A stretch of DNA of 12,361 nucleotides. Origin: an uncultured Pseudomonadales bacterium. Lineage in GTDB: Bacteria; Pseudomonadota; Gammaproteobacteria; Pseudomonadales; Porticoccaceae. This document shows, in pieces, positions 1 to 6,406 of the stretch. Location of the stretch: positions 1 through 12,361 of the forward strand of contig CALLDA010000070.1 in the NCBI GenBank assembly GCA_937998635.1. Reading direction: 5' to 3'. A program made the translations under genes and the position numbers. Each line of letters opens with the position of its first letter. Positions within the stretch are counted from its first letter, which is position 1. Below the pieces are notes generated by a model. It was given only the letters and a program-made list of their open reading frames with translations, did not search any database and was not told the DNA's origin.

Positions 1-639
1 GTGCAACTCGACGGGAATGTGAAGCAGGTTTTGCTGTGGACTAAATTGCGTGCATTGGATAAAACTGATCAGGCCCAGTTGCAGTCGTTTATCACGAGCC
101 TTGGAAACAAGGGCCAGGCTGGGTCGGGTATGGATGGCGCGACACAGAAAGAGATCTATCGATTATTGCTAGAAAAGGAACGCCGCGAAGCGTTCGCACA
201 ATTGATTCCCCTGGCAGAGGCTTTGTACCCAGCCCTGGCAGGCCAAACCCACGATCAGCGGCAGCTCCGCCTGTTACAGATTCGCGCTGCAACTAAAGTT
301 GGTCGTGGCGCTGAGGCCTTCGATATGGCCAAAGCCATGGTCCAGGCTTTCCCTAATTCTGGTGACGCCTGGACGGCCTACGCAGAAAGCGCTGAGGCCA
401 TTGCCGATACCTTTACCGCTGAGCGCGCCTGGGCAAAAATCAGTGGCGCTCAACCTGATGGCTCGCCCCACTGGCGGACGGCAATGAATCATAGAATCGA
501 ACTTCTGGCCCAGTCCGGTGACAGAAAACAGGAGTTATGTGCTGTGCTTGTCGAGGCCGGGCGTTATCGACATTTGTTATCTGAGGCAGAGCAAGTGACG
601 CTTGGCCAACGTGACGAGCAGTATGGTTGCGGGCTATAA
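1..639 (+). CDS. Unrecognised, probably TPR-like helical protein (likely 5'-truncated by window)
   Basis: I do not recognise a named family. The reading frame is open from the first base to a TAA at 637-639 and gives 212 residues. The first codon happens to be GTG, but the frame may well continue upstream, so the N-terminus cannot be judged. The sequence is almost entirely predicted helix, with many Ala, Leu, Glu and Gln residues. The stretch around residues 85-150 has the spacing of small and aromatic residues seen in tetratricopeptide-like helical hairpins (for example AFDMAKAMVQAFPNSGDAW). There is no membrane segment or signal in the visible part. The next gene starts 46 bases downstream on the same strand, so the two may be cotranscribed. 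A scaffold or adaptor role would be a guess. Confidence 0.6.
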   Translation: MQLDGNVKQVLLWTKLRALDKTDQAQLQSFITSLGNKGQAGSGMDGATQKEIYRLLLEKERREAFAQLIPLAEALYPALAGQTHDQRQLRLLQIRAATKVGRGAEAFDMAKAMVQAFPNSGDAWTAYAESAEAIADTFTAERAWAKISGAQPDGSPHWRTAMNHRIELLAQSGDRKQELCAVLVEAGRYRHLLSEAEQVTLGQRDEQYGCGL

Positions 640-685
640 CAGAAGCCTGGGTTGGAGACAAATATAAAACAGGTACGGGATTATT

Positions 686-2062
686 GTGAGAATTCGTAAG
701 TACGATTCCAGTTACAGTCGTCGTCATTTTATGGGTCAACTGGCCAGGGGCGTACTCGGCACCGGTGTATTGGCGCCATTATGGCCGGCTATCGCAAATA
801 CCGGTGGCATTGACGGCGTATACCCGGACGAGCTTATGTCCATTGAGGCCTACACCGGCGGTAAGATAAAAACCGGCGATATGATTAGCGCCGATAACGT
901 TGAGCACATCAAAGATTTACTGGATCCGATTCGCTATACCCAGGTCTCACAAATGGGTCGGCAGATGCGCATGCTCGATACCACCAGCGATATTATGCAG
1001 CTCAGCCCCTGGGAATATAACGAGGCGACCCTGCGTAACCAGGGCCAGGCTATGTTTGATGCCAATGGCAATGTGGTCACTCGTGAGGGCAAGCCCTGGA
1101 TTGGCGGTAATCCTTTTCCTGACCCAAAGACGGCCCTTGAAGTGTTTGCAGGCATTACCCTCAGCTGGGGACGTCACGATGCGTCTTTTTATGCGATTCA
1201 GGAAACCGATGTTGGGCCGTCGGGCAAGGTCGAATATTCTTACGAGCTGTGCTGGGTTGAGTTGGCGGCGACGGGTCGGATTGTTCTGGAGCCAAAACCT
1301 TACTGGACGGGTCACGAAGATAAGCTGCGTTATCAATCGGTGTTTTTCGTTAAGCCCCAGGATATTGCTGGCACCTCCTTTCTGAATGTCTGGGACTATG
1401 ATCAGCGTCAGTTCCCATCTTTGAGTGGTTATTTGCCCTCGTTTAAACGGGTCCGGCGTTTTCCTAGCAATCAACGTTTTGAGCCTTTAATCGCCGGATC
1501 ATCCCTGTACCTGTCGGATGCCTGGACCGCAGGCGATCCCTTTTTGACCTGGGGTAACTACAAGATTGTCGGTAGGGGGCCAGCCCTGGCGGCAGTATCG
1601 CGGAGCTGGAAACCCGAGCATGAAAACTGGCAACACACCACCCACGGCGGTCCCCATGGTGAGACCTTTTGGGATATGGATGTGGAGCTGGTGCCTGAAG
1701 CCATTGTCGTTGATGCGGAGCCCGTCAAGTTCCCCCGGGCACCGATTAGTAAGAAGCGGGTGTGGTTTGATGCTCGGACTCTGGCGCCTATTTCGATGGT
1801 TTCCTATGACCGTCGCGGTGAAATGTTCCGCTCTTTTGATGGTGCTGGCTCACTCTATACCGATGGCAATAATACGTTTTACGATGGTAAGCATCCGTAC
1901 TCGTCGTGGACGCGGGTGCATGCTCATAACATTCAGACCAATCGTATGACGCGGCTGGAGCAGGTCAAGAAATTATCTGGCGGCTATAAAACCCAGGTTA
2001 ATAGCGATGACCTGTACGATAAATATCTGACTACGGCGGCGATTAGAAGGTTGGGTCGCTAG
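686..2062 (+). CDS. DUF1329 family protein, Tat-exported
   Basis: The 458-residue product resembles the DUF1329 family (Pfam PF07044), whose usual length is about 450 residues. These are exported proteins with a predicted LolA/LolB-like half-barrel fold, and their function is not settled. Some are encoded beside DUF1302 and RND-type transport genes. I identify the family by recall of its overall character (Trp- and Tyr-rich strands, a GGNPFPDP-type segment near residue 140), not by a search. The N-terminus has a clear twin-arginine motif, SRRHFM at residues 11-16. It is followed by a modest hydrophobic stretch and a likely signal peptidase site after AIA (residue 37), so the mature protein should be periplasmic. 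The start is GTG at 686, with a weak GGGA at 677-680 as ribosome site. The in-frame ATG at Met16 would destroy the Tat signal, which favours the GTG. No DUF1302 partner is visible; the gene ends 50 bases from the convergent darP. Confidence 0.78.
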   Translation: MRIRKYDSSYSRRHFMGQLARGVLGTGVLAPLWPAIANTGGIDGVYPDELMSIEAYTGGKIKTGDMISADNVEHIKDLLDPIRYTQVSQMGRQMRMLDTTSDIMQLSPWEYNEATLRNQGQAMFDANGNVVTREGKPWIGGNPFPDPKTALEVFAGITLSWGRHDASFYAIQETDVGPSGKVEYSYELCWVELAATGRIVLEPKPYWTGHEDKLRYQSVFFVKPQDIAGTSFLNVWDYDQRQFPSLSGYLPSFKRVRRFPSNQRFEPLIAGSSLYLSDAWTAGDPFLTWGNYKIVGRGPALAAVSRSWKPEHENWQHTTHGGPHGETFWDMDVELVPEAIVVDAEPVKFPRAPISKKRVWFDARTLAPISMVSYDRRGEMFRSFDGAGSLYTDGNNTFYDGKHPYSSWTRVHAHNIQTNRMTRLEQVKKLSGGYKTQVNSDDLYDKYLTTAAIRRLGR

Positions 2063-2112
2063 GTCGAACCTGTCTTGAATATCGGGCATTCCAGGCATTC
2101 GAGGCGATTAAG

Positions 2113-2712
2113 TCAAGCGAGCACTAAGGTTTCACGCAGGTATTCAAACAGCTTGCGGCGCTTGGCGGAGGCCTTTTCGGGAGCCTGGTCTTTACTAGAG
2201 GCATGTTTGCGCGCCTGGCGTATCAGTTGGCGGAGATGTTGGCGGTCGAGTTCAGGGTGGCCGTCGAGTAGTGCTTCAAGGGCGCTTTCGTTATCAATGA
2301 GTTCATCGCGAATTTTTTCTAGTTGCTGGAAGCGTTGACGGAACAGACGGTTATCATCGTCCATACGGGTCATTGCAGCTGAAATTTCGGCATGGTTTTC
2401 GGCCCGCATGAGCTTCCCGATGAACTGTAATTGCCGTCGTTTGGCTTCTCGCTGTTTAAGGTTTTTGGCCAGCTCAAAAGCTTCACGTAAGCCTTTGGAA
2501 AGGGGGACTTGGGCGAGCTGATCAGCGGGTAGTGCCATTAAAGTTTCGCCGAGTTTTTGCAGGGCAGTCATTTCCCGTTTACGCGCAGATTTACTGGGCG
2601 GCAGAATCTCGGAGTCACTATCGTCCCCATCCCCAATGGCCTGGTCGGCGTCTTGCTGGGCGTGTGGCTTGGTGTGTGCTTTGGTCTGTGGTGTGATGTG
2701 TGGTTTGTTCAT
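2113..2712 (-). CDS. darP: Ribosome-associated protein DarP (YjgA, DUF615)
   Basis: The product matches the DarP/YjgA family (DUF615), which in E. coli binds late 50S precursors and helps assembly of the large ribosomal subunit. The family core begins near residue 38 and is highly charged and helical. It includes recognisable blocks such as LKQREAKRRQLQFIGKLMR and the C-terminal RRKLFEYLRE. Before it lies a tail of about 37 residues that looks disordered: first a His/Lys/Thr/Pro/Gln-rich part, then an Asp-rich part. I chose the ATG at 2712 because AGG sits 5 bases upstream. A GTG two codons earlier (2718) is also possible. The gene is 86 bases downstream of mgtE on the same strand. A TATAGT-like -10 lies in that gap (2760-2765) but I see no good -35, so read-through from mgtE is equally likely. 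It is convergent with the DUF1329 gene. Confidence 0.9.
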   Translation of the reverse strand: MNKPHITPQTKAHTKPHAQQDADQAIGDGDDSDSEILPPSKSARKREMTALQKLGETLMALPADQLAQVPLSKGLREAFELAKNLKQREAKRRQLQFIGKLMRAENHAEISAAMTRMDDDNRLFRQRFQQLEKIRDELIDNESALEALLDGHPELDRQHLRQLIRQARKHASSKDQAPEKASAKRRKLFEYLRETLVLA

Positions 2713-2798
2713 AAGCACCTGTTACCCTTGAATTACGGCTTGGTTGGGCTGGGCTGTTAACTATAAAGCTGCAAATATAAACATCCAGATACAAACAG

Positions 2799-4160
2799 CT
2801 ATAAATAAAACATCGTCGCCAGCCCTAAAAAGGCGAAGAATCCGACTACATCGGTGATGGTAGTGAGCATGACGCTGCCAGCCAGAGCCGGGTCGATATT
2901 GACCGACTTTAAAATAACCGGCAGCAGTGAGCCCGCTACCGCTGCGGTGATCAGGTTGATGGCCATAGCTGCGGCAATAATGTAACCGATCATATTATCC
3001 TCAAACCACCATGAGGCCAGCATTCCGATCACCGCCGCCCAGAGCATGGCGTTAAGTGTTGCAGAAAAGAATTCCTTACTTAACAGCCAGCGCAGATTAT
3101 TGCGGTCGACCTGACCGAGAGCCATACCCCGAATCACTACGGTTAACGTCTGGCTGCCAGCGACGCCACCCATGCTAGCGACGATAGGCATCAAAATCGC
3201 CAGGGCGACGACTTTGTCGAGCGTATTTTCAAAGATATTGATAACCACAGACGCTAATACTGCGGTGCCCAGATTAATACCCAGCCACACTGCGCGCCGC
3301 GGGGCTGAGCGTCGCACCGAGGTAAAGGTTTCCTCTTCATCACTGAGGCCTACCAGGCCAAACAGCGAATGCTCGGCGTCTTCAACAATCACGTCAACGA
3401 CATCGTCAATCGTGACTCGTCCCAGTAGTTTGCCGTGGTCATTGATGACCGGTGCGGATACCCAGTCGTGGCGCTTAAACATATGTGCCACTTCTGATGC
3501 GGGTAGTTCTGCGGGTATGGCCTCTGTGGAGGTGTCCATGATTTCCCGGACCGTTATATTGGGACTGGAAGTCAGAATTTTAGCCAGTGGTAAAGTGCCT
3601 AAAAATGTGTCGTTGCGATTAACCACGAAAAGACTGTCAGTGACTTCGGGTAATTCTTCGTGGCGGCGCAAATAACGCAAAATCACATCAATGGTCAGAT
3701 CCGGCCGTACAGTGATGGTATCGGTATTCATCAAGCCGCCAGCGCTGTCCTCGTCATAGGGCAAAACGCTCTCGACACGCAGGCGATCCTGGTTGTCCAT
3801 AGCCTGTAGGACGTTGGGGATTATTCTATCGGGCAGTTGCTGGAGAACATCTGCGACATCATCGGCATCAAGACCGGCAACCAACAGGGCCATCTGTGAG
3901 CTGTTCATGCCCTGTAAAAATTCTTTTTGCAGCTCTTCATTGAGGTCGCTGAATACCTCCCCTTCGACCTCGGGCTCGACCAGCTCCCAGAGCAAGCGTC
4001 GCACTTTAATGGGTGAAGATTCAATGTAATGGGCGATGTCCATGGTCGCCATGTTGTTCAGGGCATGCCGAACCTGGTTGAGCGCCCGGGGGTCGACGAT
4101 ACTGTCATCAATAAGGGACAGCAGGGACAGTTGATCGCTTGTTGTCTGGCTTGCCGGCAT
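2799..4160 (-). CDS. mgtE: Magnesium channel/transporter MgtE
   Basis: MgtE is an inner-membrane Mg2+-selective channel that closes when its cytoplasmic domains fill with Mg2+. At 453 residues the length is normal. The order of domains is as expected: a helical MgtE N domain (about 30-140), two CBS domains (about 145-262), a connecting helix rich in acidic and basic residues, then five membrane helices from about residue 290 to the end. The pore segment MPIVASMGGVAGSQTLTVV is present. Asp437 in the last helix (TTITDVVGFF) lines up with the Asp that binds Mg2+ in the Thermus thermophilus channel. The start ATG has AGGAG ten bases upstream (4171-4175). It follows ptsO after a 171-base gap that contains an inverted repeat, so it may have its own control. 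Linkage to the ptsN group is known in other gammaproteobacteria; a functional link is inference. Confidence 0.95.
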   Translation of the reverse strand: MPASQTTSDQLSLLSLIDDSIVDPRALNQVRHALNNMATMDIAHYIESSPIKVRRLLWELVEPEVEGEVFSDLNEELQKEFLQGMNSSQMALLVAGLDADDVADVLQQLPDRIIPNVLQAMDNQDRLRVESVLPYDEDSAGGLMNTDTITVRPDLTIDVILRYLRRHEELPEVTDSLFVVNRNDTFLGTLPLAKILTSSPNITVREIMDTSTEAIPAELPASEVAHMFKRHDWVSAPVINDHGKLLGRVTIDDVVDVIVEDAEHSLFGLVGLSDEEETFTSVRRSAPRRAVWLGINLGTAVLASVVINIFENTLDKVVALAILMPIVASMGGVAGSQTLTVVIRGMALGQVDRNNLRWLLSKEFFSATLNAMLWAAVIGMLASWWFEDNMIGYIIAAAMAINLITAAVAGSLLPVILKSVNIDPALAGSVMLTTITDVVGFFAFLGLATMFYL

Positions 4161-4210
4161 CCTGCTTAGGCTCCTGATGGCAGGTGATGGGGTGAGTTAC
4201 GGAGCTGAGT

Positions 4211-4245
4211 TGTGCGGGGCTTATTCTACAGGTCATCCCCGCATA
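4211..4245 (-). promoter_or_regulatory. Inverted repeat in the ptsO–mgtE gap
   Basis: Arms TGCGGGG (4213-4219) and CCCCGCA (4237-4243) pair perfectly over 7 bases, with one wobble and one further pair outside, around a 17-base loop. No T-run follows on either strand, so it does not look like a simple intrinsic terminator. In the transcript it would lie about 50-85 bases before the mgtE start. The loop contains a TAGAAT -10-like hexamer on the minus strand, so this could instead be an operator over a promoter. The length is too short for a classic M-box Mg2+ riboswitch. The repeat is certain, its function is not. Confidence 0.3.
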
Positions 4246-4331
4246 ATCGAAATCAGTCGCGTGCCTTAATTTGGGCCAGGGGTCGAGCTTAATTCAGTTT
4301 TTTGGCGCTAACTGCATACGGCCCGAAGCGC

Positions 4332-4601
4332 TTATTGGCCTTCACCAAAATAGTCAGCGATGAGCTCATTAACCTGATTGAAAGCATCATCTTCATCCTC
4401 ACCCTCAAATTCAAAATGCAGTGTGGTGCCCTGGCCTGCAGCCAGCAACATTAAAGACATAACACTTTTGGCATCGACCGACTTGCCTTCACTGCCAGTT
4501 TTTATGGTGCTGGCAAAACGGTTGCAGGTAGCAGCAAGTTTGGCGGCGGCTCGGGCATGGAGGCCGAGCTTATTGATAATAGTAATGTCTTTTTCGATCA
4601 T
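4332..4601 (-). CDS. ptsO: Nitrogen-related phosphocarrier protein NPr (HPr-like)
   Basis: NPr carries phosphate from EI-Ntr (PtsP) to PtsN in the nitrogen phosphotransferase system; it regulates and does not transport sugar. The 89 residues match the HPr fold in length. The phosphorylated His15 lies in the expected NKLGLHARAAAKL motif, and Ser46 sits in the usual KSVMSLMLLAA segment. The gene is last in the rpoN–hpf–ptsN–rapZ–ptsO series, a standard gammaproteobacterial order. It lies 100 bases after rapZ, the largest gap in this part, and a perfect TATAAT lies in that gap. No strong ribosome site precedes the ATG. The start is fixed by family length and by the conserved first strand. Confidence 0.95.
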   Translation of the reverse strand: MIEKDITIINKLGLHARAAAKLAATCNRFASTIKTGSEGKSVDAKSVMSLMLLAAGQGTTLHFEFEGEDEDDAFNQVNELIADYFGEGQ

Positions 4602-4645
4602 GATTAAATTGTTTAGTCAGGGTTTAGATGGCTTCGGCGGCGGGT

Positions 4646-4651
4646 ATTATA
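4646..4651 (-). promoter_or_regulatory. Candidate -10 element before ptsO
   Basis: On the minus strand this is a perfect TATAAT, 44 bases upstream of the ptsO start. The best -35 I can place at a 16-18 base spacing is poor (CAGTTC-like), so a sigma-70 promoter is possible but not convincing. It would allow ptsO to be expressed apart from rapZ. Confidence 0.3.
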
Positions 4652-4701
4652 GTTGTTTGAACACGAGGGAACTGCCTGGTTTACCGCCTTTTCGGAGTTT
4701 G

Positions 4702-5580
4702 CTAGTTTTCTAGTTCGCGATGTTGAACCTGAATATTTGAGAACTGTTTAGTAAATTGCAGGGTCAGTTGGTTACACATATAAACCGAGCGATGTTGCCC
4801 GCCGGTGCAGCCCACCGCAATGGTCAGATAACTTCTATTGGTGGCTGCATAACGAGGAATCCAGCGTGACAGAAAGCCATTCAGGTCGGCCAGCATGGCC
4901 GCAACTTCGGTTTGTGAGTCCAGGAACTCAATGACCGGTTTATCGCTGCCGTTGTATTGACGTAATTCCTTTTTCCAGTAGGGGTTGGGCAGGCAGCGTA
5001 CGTCAAAGACAAAATCTGCATCGACCGGTACACCGTGCTTGAAGGCGAAGGATTGGAATAGCACCGCCATACCCCCAGAGGTCTCGGGCGCAATCTGTTT
5101 TTTAATCAGGTCGCGAAGCTGATGCAGCGACATATTACTGGTATCAATCTGTCGGCTGGCGACTGCGGCGATGGGTTCCAGGAGTTGTAAATCCAGGGCG
5201 ATGGCTTTCTTTAAATCTATGGACTCTGAGCTGAGCGGATGGCGTCTGCGAGTTTCGCTAAAACGACGGATCAGGGCGTTATTGCTGGCATCCAGAAACA
5301 ACACTTCACAGTTGATCCCAGAGGCTTTGAGCCGGTCCAGAATAATCGGGAACTGGTCGAGCTTTCCAAGCACGTTGCGGGTATCGATACCAACCGCTAC
5401 TTTGTTGGGGCTGCTGGCATCACCTTGCTGCAAATGTTCGAATAGACTTGCGAGCATGCCGATGGGCAGATTATCAATGCAGGTAAACCCGACATCTTCC
5501 AGGACATGGAGGGCGGTACTTTTGCCTGATCCTGAGCGTCCGCTCACCACGATAAGTCGAGTGTTTGGCGCTGGACTCAC
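4702..5580 (-). CDS. rapZ: RNase adapter protein RapZ (YvcJ-like P-loop protein)
   Basis: RapZ binds nucleotides, and in enterobacteria it delivers the small RNA GlmZ to RNase E and senses glucosamine-6-phosphate. The 292-residue length fits. The N-terminal kinase-like domain has a Walker A motif GRSGSGKST (14-22) and the conserved VAVGIDTRN block (61-69). The C-terminal domain has the family signature GCTGGQHRSV (257-266). The basic residues close to the E. coli C-terminus that bind GlmZ are missing here: the protein ends in QVQHRELEN. The start is GTG at 5580, two bases after the ptsN stop, which points to translational coupling. An AGGG lies about 10 bases upstream, inside ptsN. Family assignment is firm; an RNA adapter function in this organism is not shown. 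Confidence 0.95.
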   Translation of the reverse strand: MSPAPNTRLIVVSGRSGSGKSTALHVLEDVGFTCIDNLPIGMLASLFEHLQQGDASSPNKVAVGIDTRNVLGKLDQFPIILDRLKASGINCEVLFLDASNNALIRRFSETRRRHPLSSESIDLKKAIALDLQLLEPIAAVASRQIDTSNMSLHQLRDLIKKQIAPETSGGMAVLFQSFAFKHGVPVDADFVFDVRCLPNPYWKKELRQYNGSDKPVIEFLDSQTEVAAMLADLNGFLSRWIPRYAATNRSYLTIAVGCTGGQHRSVYMCNQLTLQFTKQFSNIQVQHRELEN

Positions 5581-5582
5581 GA

Positions 5583-6035
5583 TTAACAGCCCTTGATGGC
5601 CGTTTGATAAAGCGTGTCGTTAGAGCGGCAATTACGGAGTTTTTGGCGTACTTCGTCCGATTGCATGAGTTCGGCAATACTGGCCAGTGCCTGGAGATGC
5701 TCGTCATTCTGCTCATCGGGCACCACCAGTGCAAAGATCAGGTCGACCTCGGCATCATCGTTGGCGTCGAAATCGACTGGGGTTTCCAGTTTTAGCAAGA
5801 CTCCAGTGATTTTTTTGCAGCCCGGCAGGCGGCAATGAGGGATGGCAATGCCTTCACCTATGCCTGTACTGCCCAGTCGTTCACGAGTCAGGAGACCCTG
5901 ATAGACTGAGTCGGCATCGATAAAATCAGTTTTTTCGGCCAGAAAGGTCGAGATATATTCCAGTACCCTTTTTTTACTGATACCGGGCATGTTGCAACAG
6001 GTTCGCTCGGGAGTGAGCACCTCGGCAATATTCAT
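5583..6035 (-). CDS. ptsN: Nitrogen regulatory EIIA protein PtsN (EIIA-Ntr)
   Basis: PtsN is the terminal phosphate acceptor of the nitrogen phosphotransferase system. In other proteobacteria its phosphorylation state controls potassium uptake, sensor kinases and metabolism by direct binding. The product has 150 residues and a full EIIA type-2 (fructose/mannitol-like) domain. The phosphorylated histidine is His67, in the motif GEGIAIPHCRL. The gene starts 8 bases after the hpf stop and ends 2 bases before rapZ, so all three are surely in one transcript. The ribosome site is weak, consistent with coupling to hpf translation. Its partner NPr is encoded nearby, while EI-Ntr (ptsP) is not in the window and usually lies elsewhere. 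Confidence 0.96.
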   Translation of the reverse strand: MNIAEVLTPERTCCNMPGISKKRVLEYISTFLAEKTDFIDADSVYQGLLTRERLGSTGIGEGIAIPHCRLPGCKKITGVLLKLETPVDFDANDDAEVDLIFALVVPDEQNDEHLQALASIAELMQSDEVRQKLRNCRSNDTLYQTAIKGC

Positions 6036-6043
6036 GATGGTTT

Positions 6044-6331
6044 CTAACGGCCTCGCAGTTTTTCTTTACGTTTGATAAGTTGACGATCGAGTTTGTCGAC
6101 TAATGCATCAATGGCGGCATAGAGGTCTTCATGCTCGCTGTCGGCGAAAAACTCAGCACCGCTACCATGAACTGTCGCTTCAGCCTTTTGGACGAGTTTA
6201 TTGACGGATAAAATCACTGAGACATTGGTGATTTGGTCATTGTGGCGTTCTAGTCGGGTAATTTTATTGGTGACATAGCTATGGATGGCGTCGCTGACAT
6301 CAAGATGATGGCCACTAATGTTCAACTGCAT
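6044..6331 (-). CDS. hpf: Ribosome hibernation promoting factor HPF (short form)
   Basis: HPF binds the decoding region of the 30S subunit and promotes formation of inactive 100S ribosome dimers when growth slows. The 95-residue protein is the short form without the C-terminal dimerisation domain of long HPF. It begins MQLNISGHHLDVSDAI, as this family does. It has the beta-alpha-beta-beta-beta-alpha pattern and ends in a basic helix (KLDRQLIKRKEKLRGR). The frame is open 18 codons further upstream to another ATG at 6385, but the strong AAGGAG six bases before 6331 and the family start fix the shorter form. It lies between rpoN and ptsN, as in E. coli and Pseudomonas. Confidence 0.96.
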   Translation of the reverse strand: MQLNISGHHLDVSDAIHSYVTNKITRLERHNDQITNVSVILSVNKLVQKAEATVHGSGAEFFADSEHEDLYAAIDALVDKLDRQLIKRKEKLRGR

Positions 6332-6337
6332 ATGGAG

Positions 6338-6343
6338 CTCCTT
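6338..6343 (-). promoter_or_regulatory. Strong ribosome binding site of hpf
   Basis: The minus strand reads AAGGAG here, six bases before the ATG at 6331. It is the strongest Shine-Dalgarno match in the block and decides between the two possible hpf starts. Strong initiation suits a protein needed in large amounts to match ribosomes. Confidence 0.8.
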
Positions 6344-6406
6344 TTCAGGTGATGTTGGTAGCTTAAAAGCTGGTTCATTGGTCATGGGCCAGGATCATGG
6401 GCTGGG

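Noticed and set aside
947..1474. A 175-codon open frame on the minus strand inside the DUF1329 gene.
   Set aside because: It lies fully antisense to a well-supported gene, lacks a ribosome site, and its translation shows no recognisable domain.
2640..2712. GT-rich strand-biased tract that looks like a simple repeat.
   Set aside because: It is the coding strand complement of the Thr/Lys/His/Pro/Gln-rich N-terminal tail of DarP. No regular repeat unit is kept.
4313..4340. Possible terminator after ptsO formed by GCGCT and AGCGC.
   Set aside because: The stem is only five bases with a long loop, and the T-run lies on the wrong side for a ptsO transcript.
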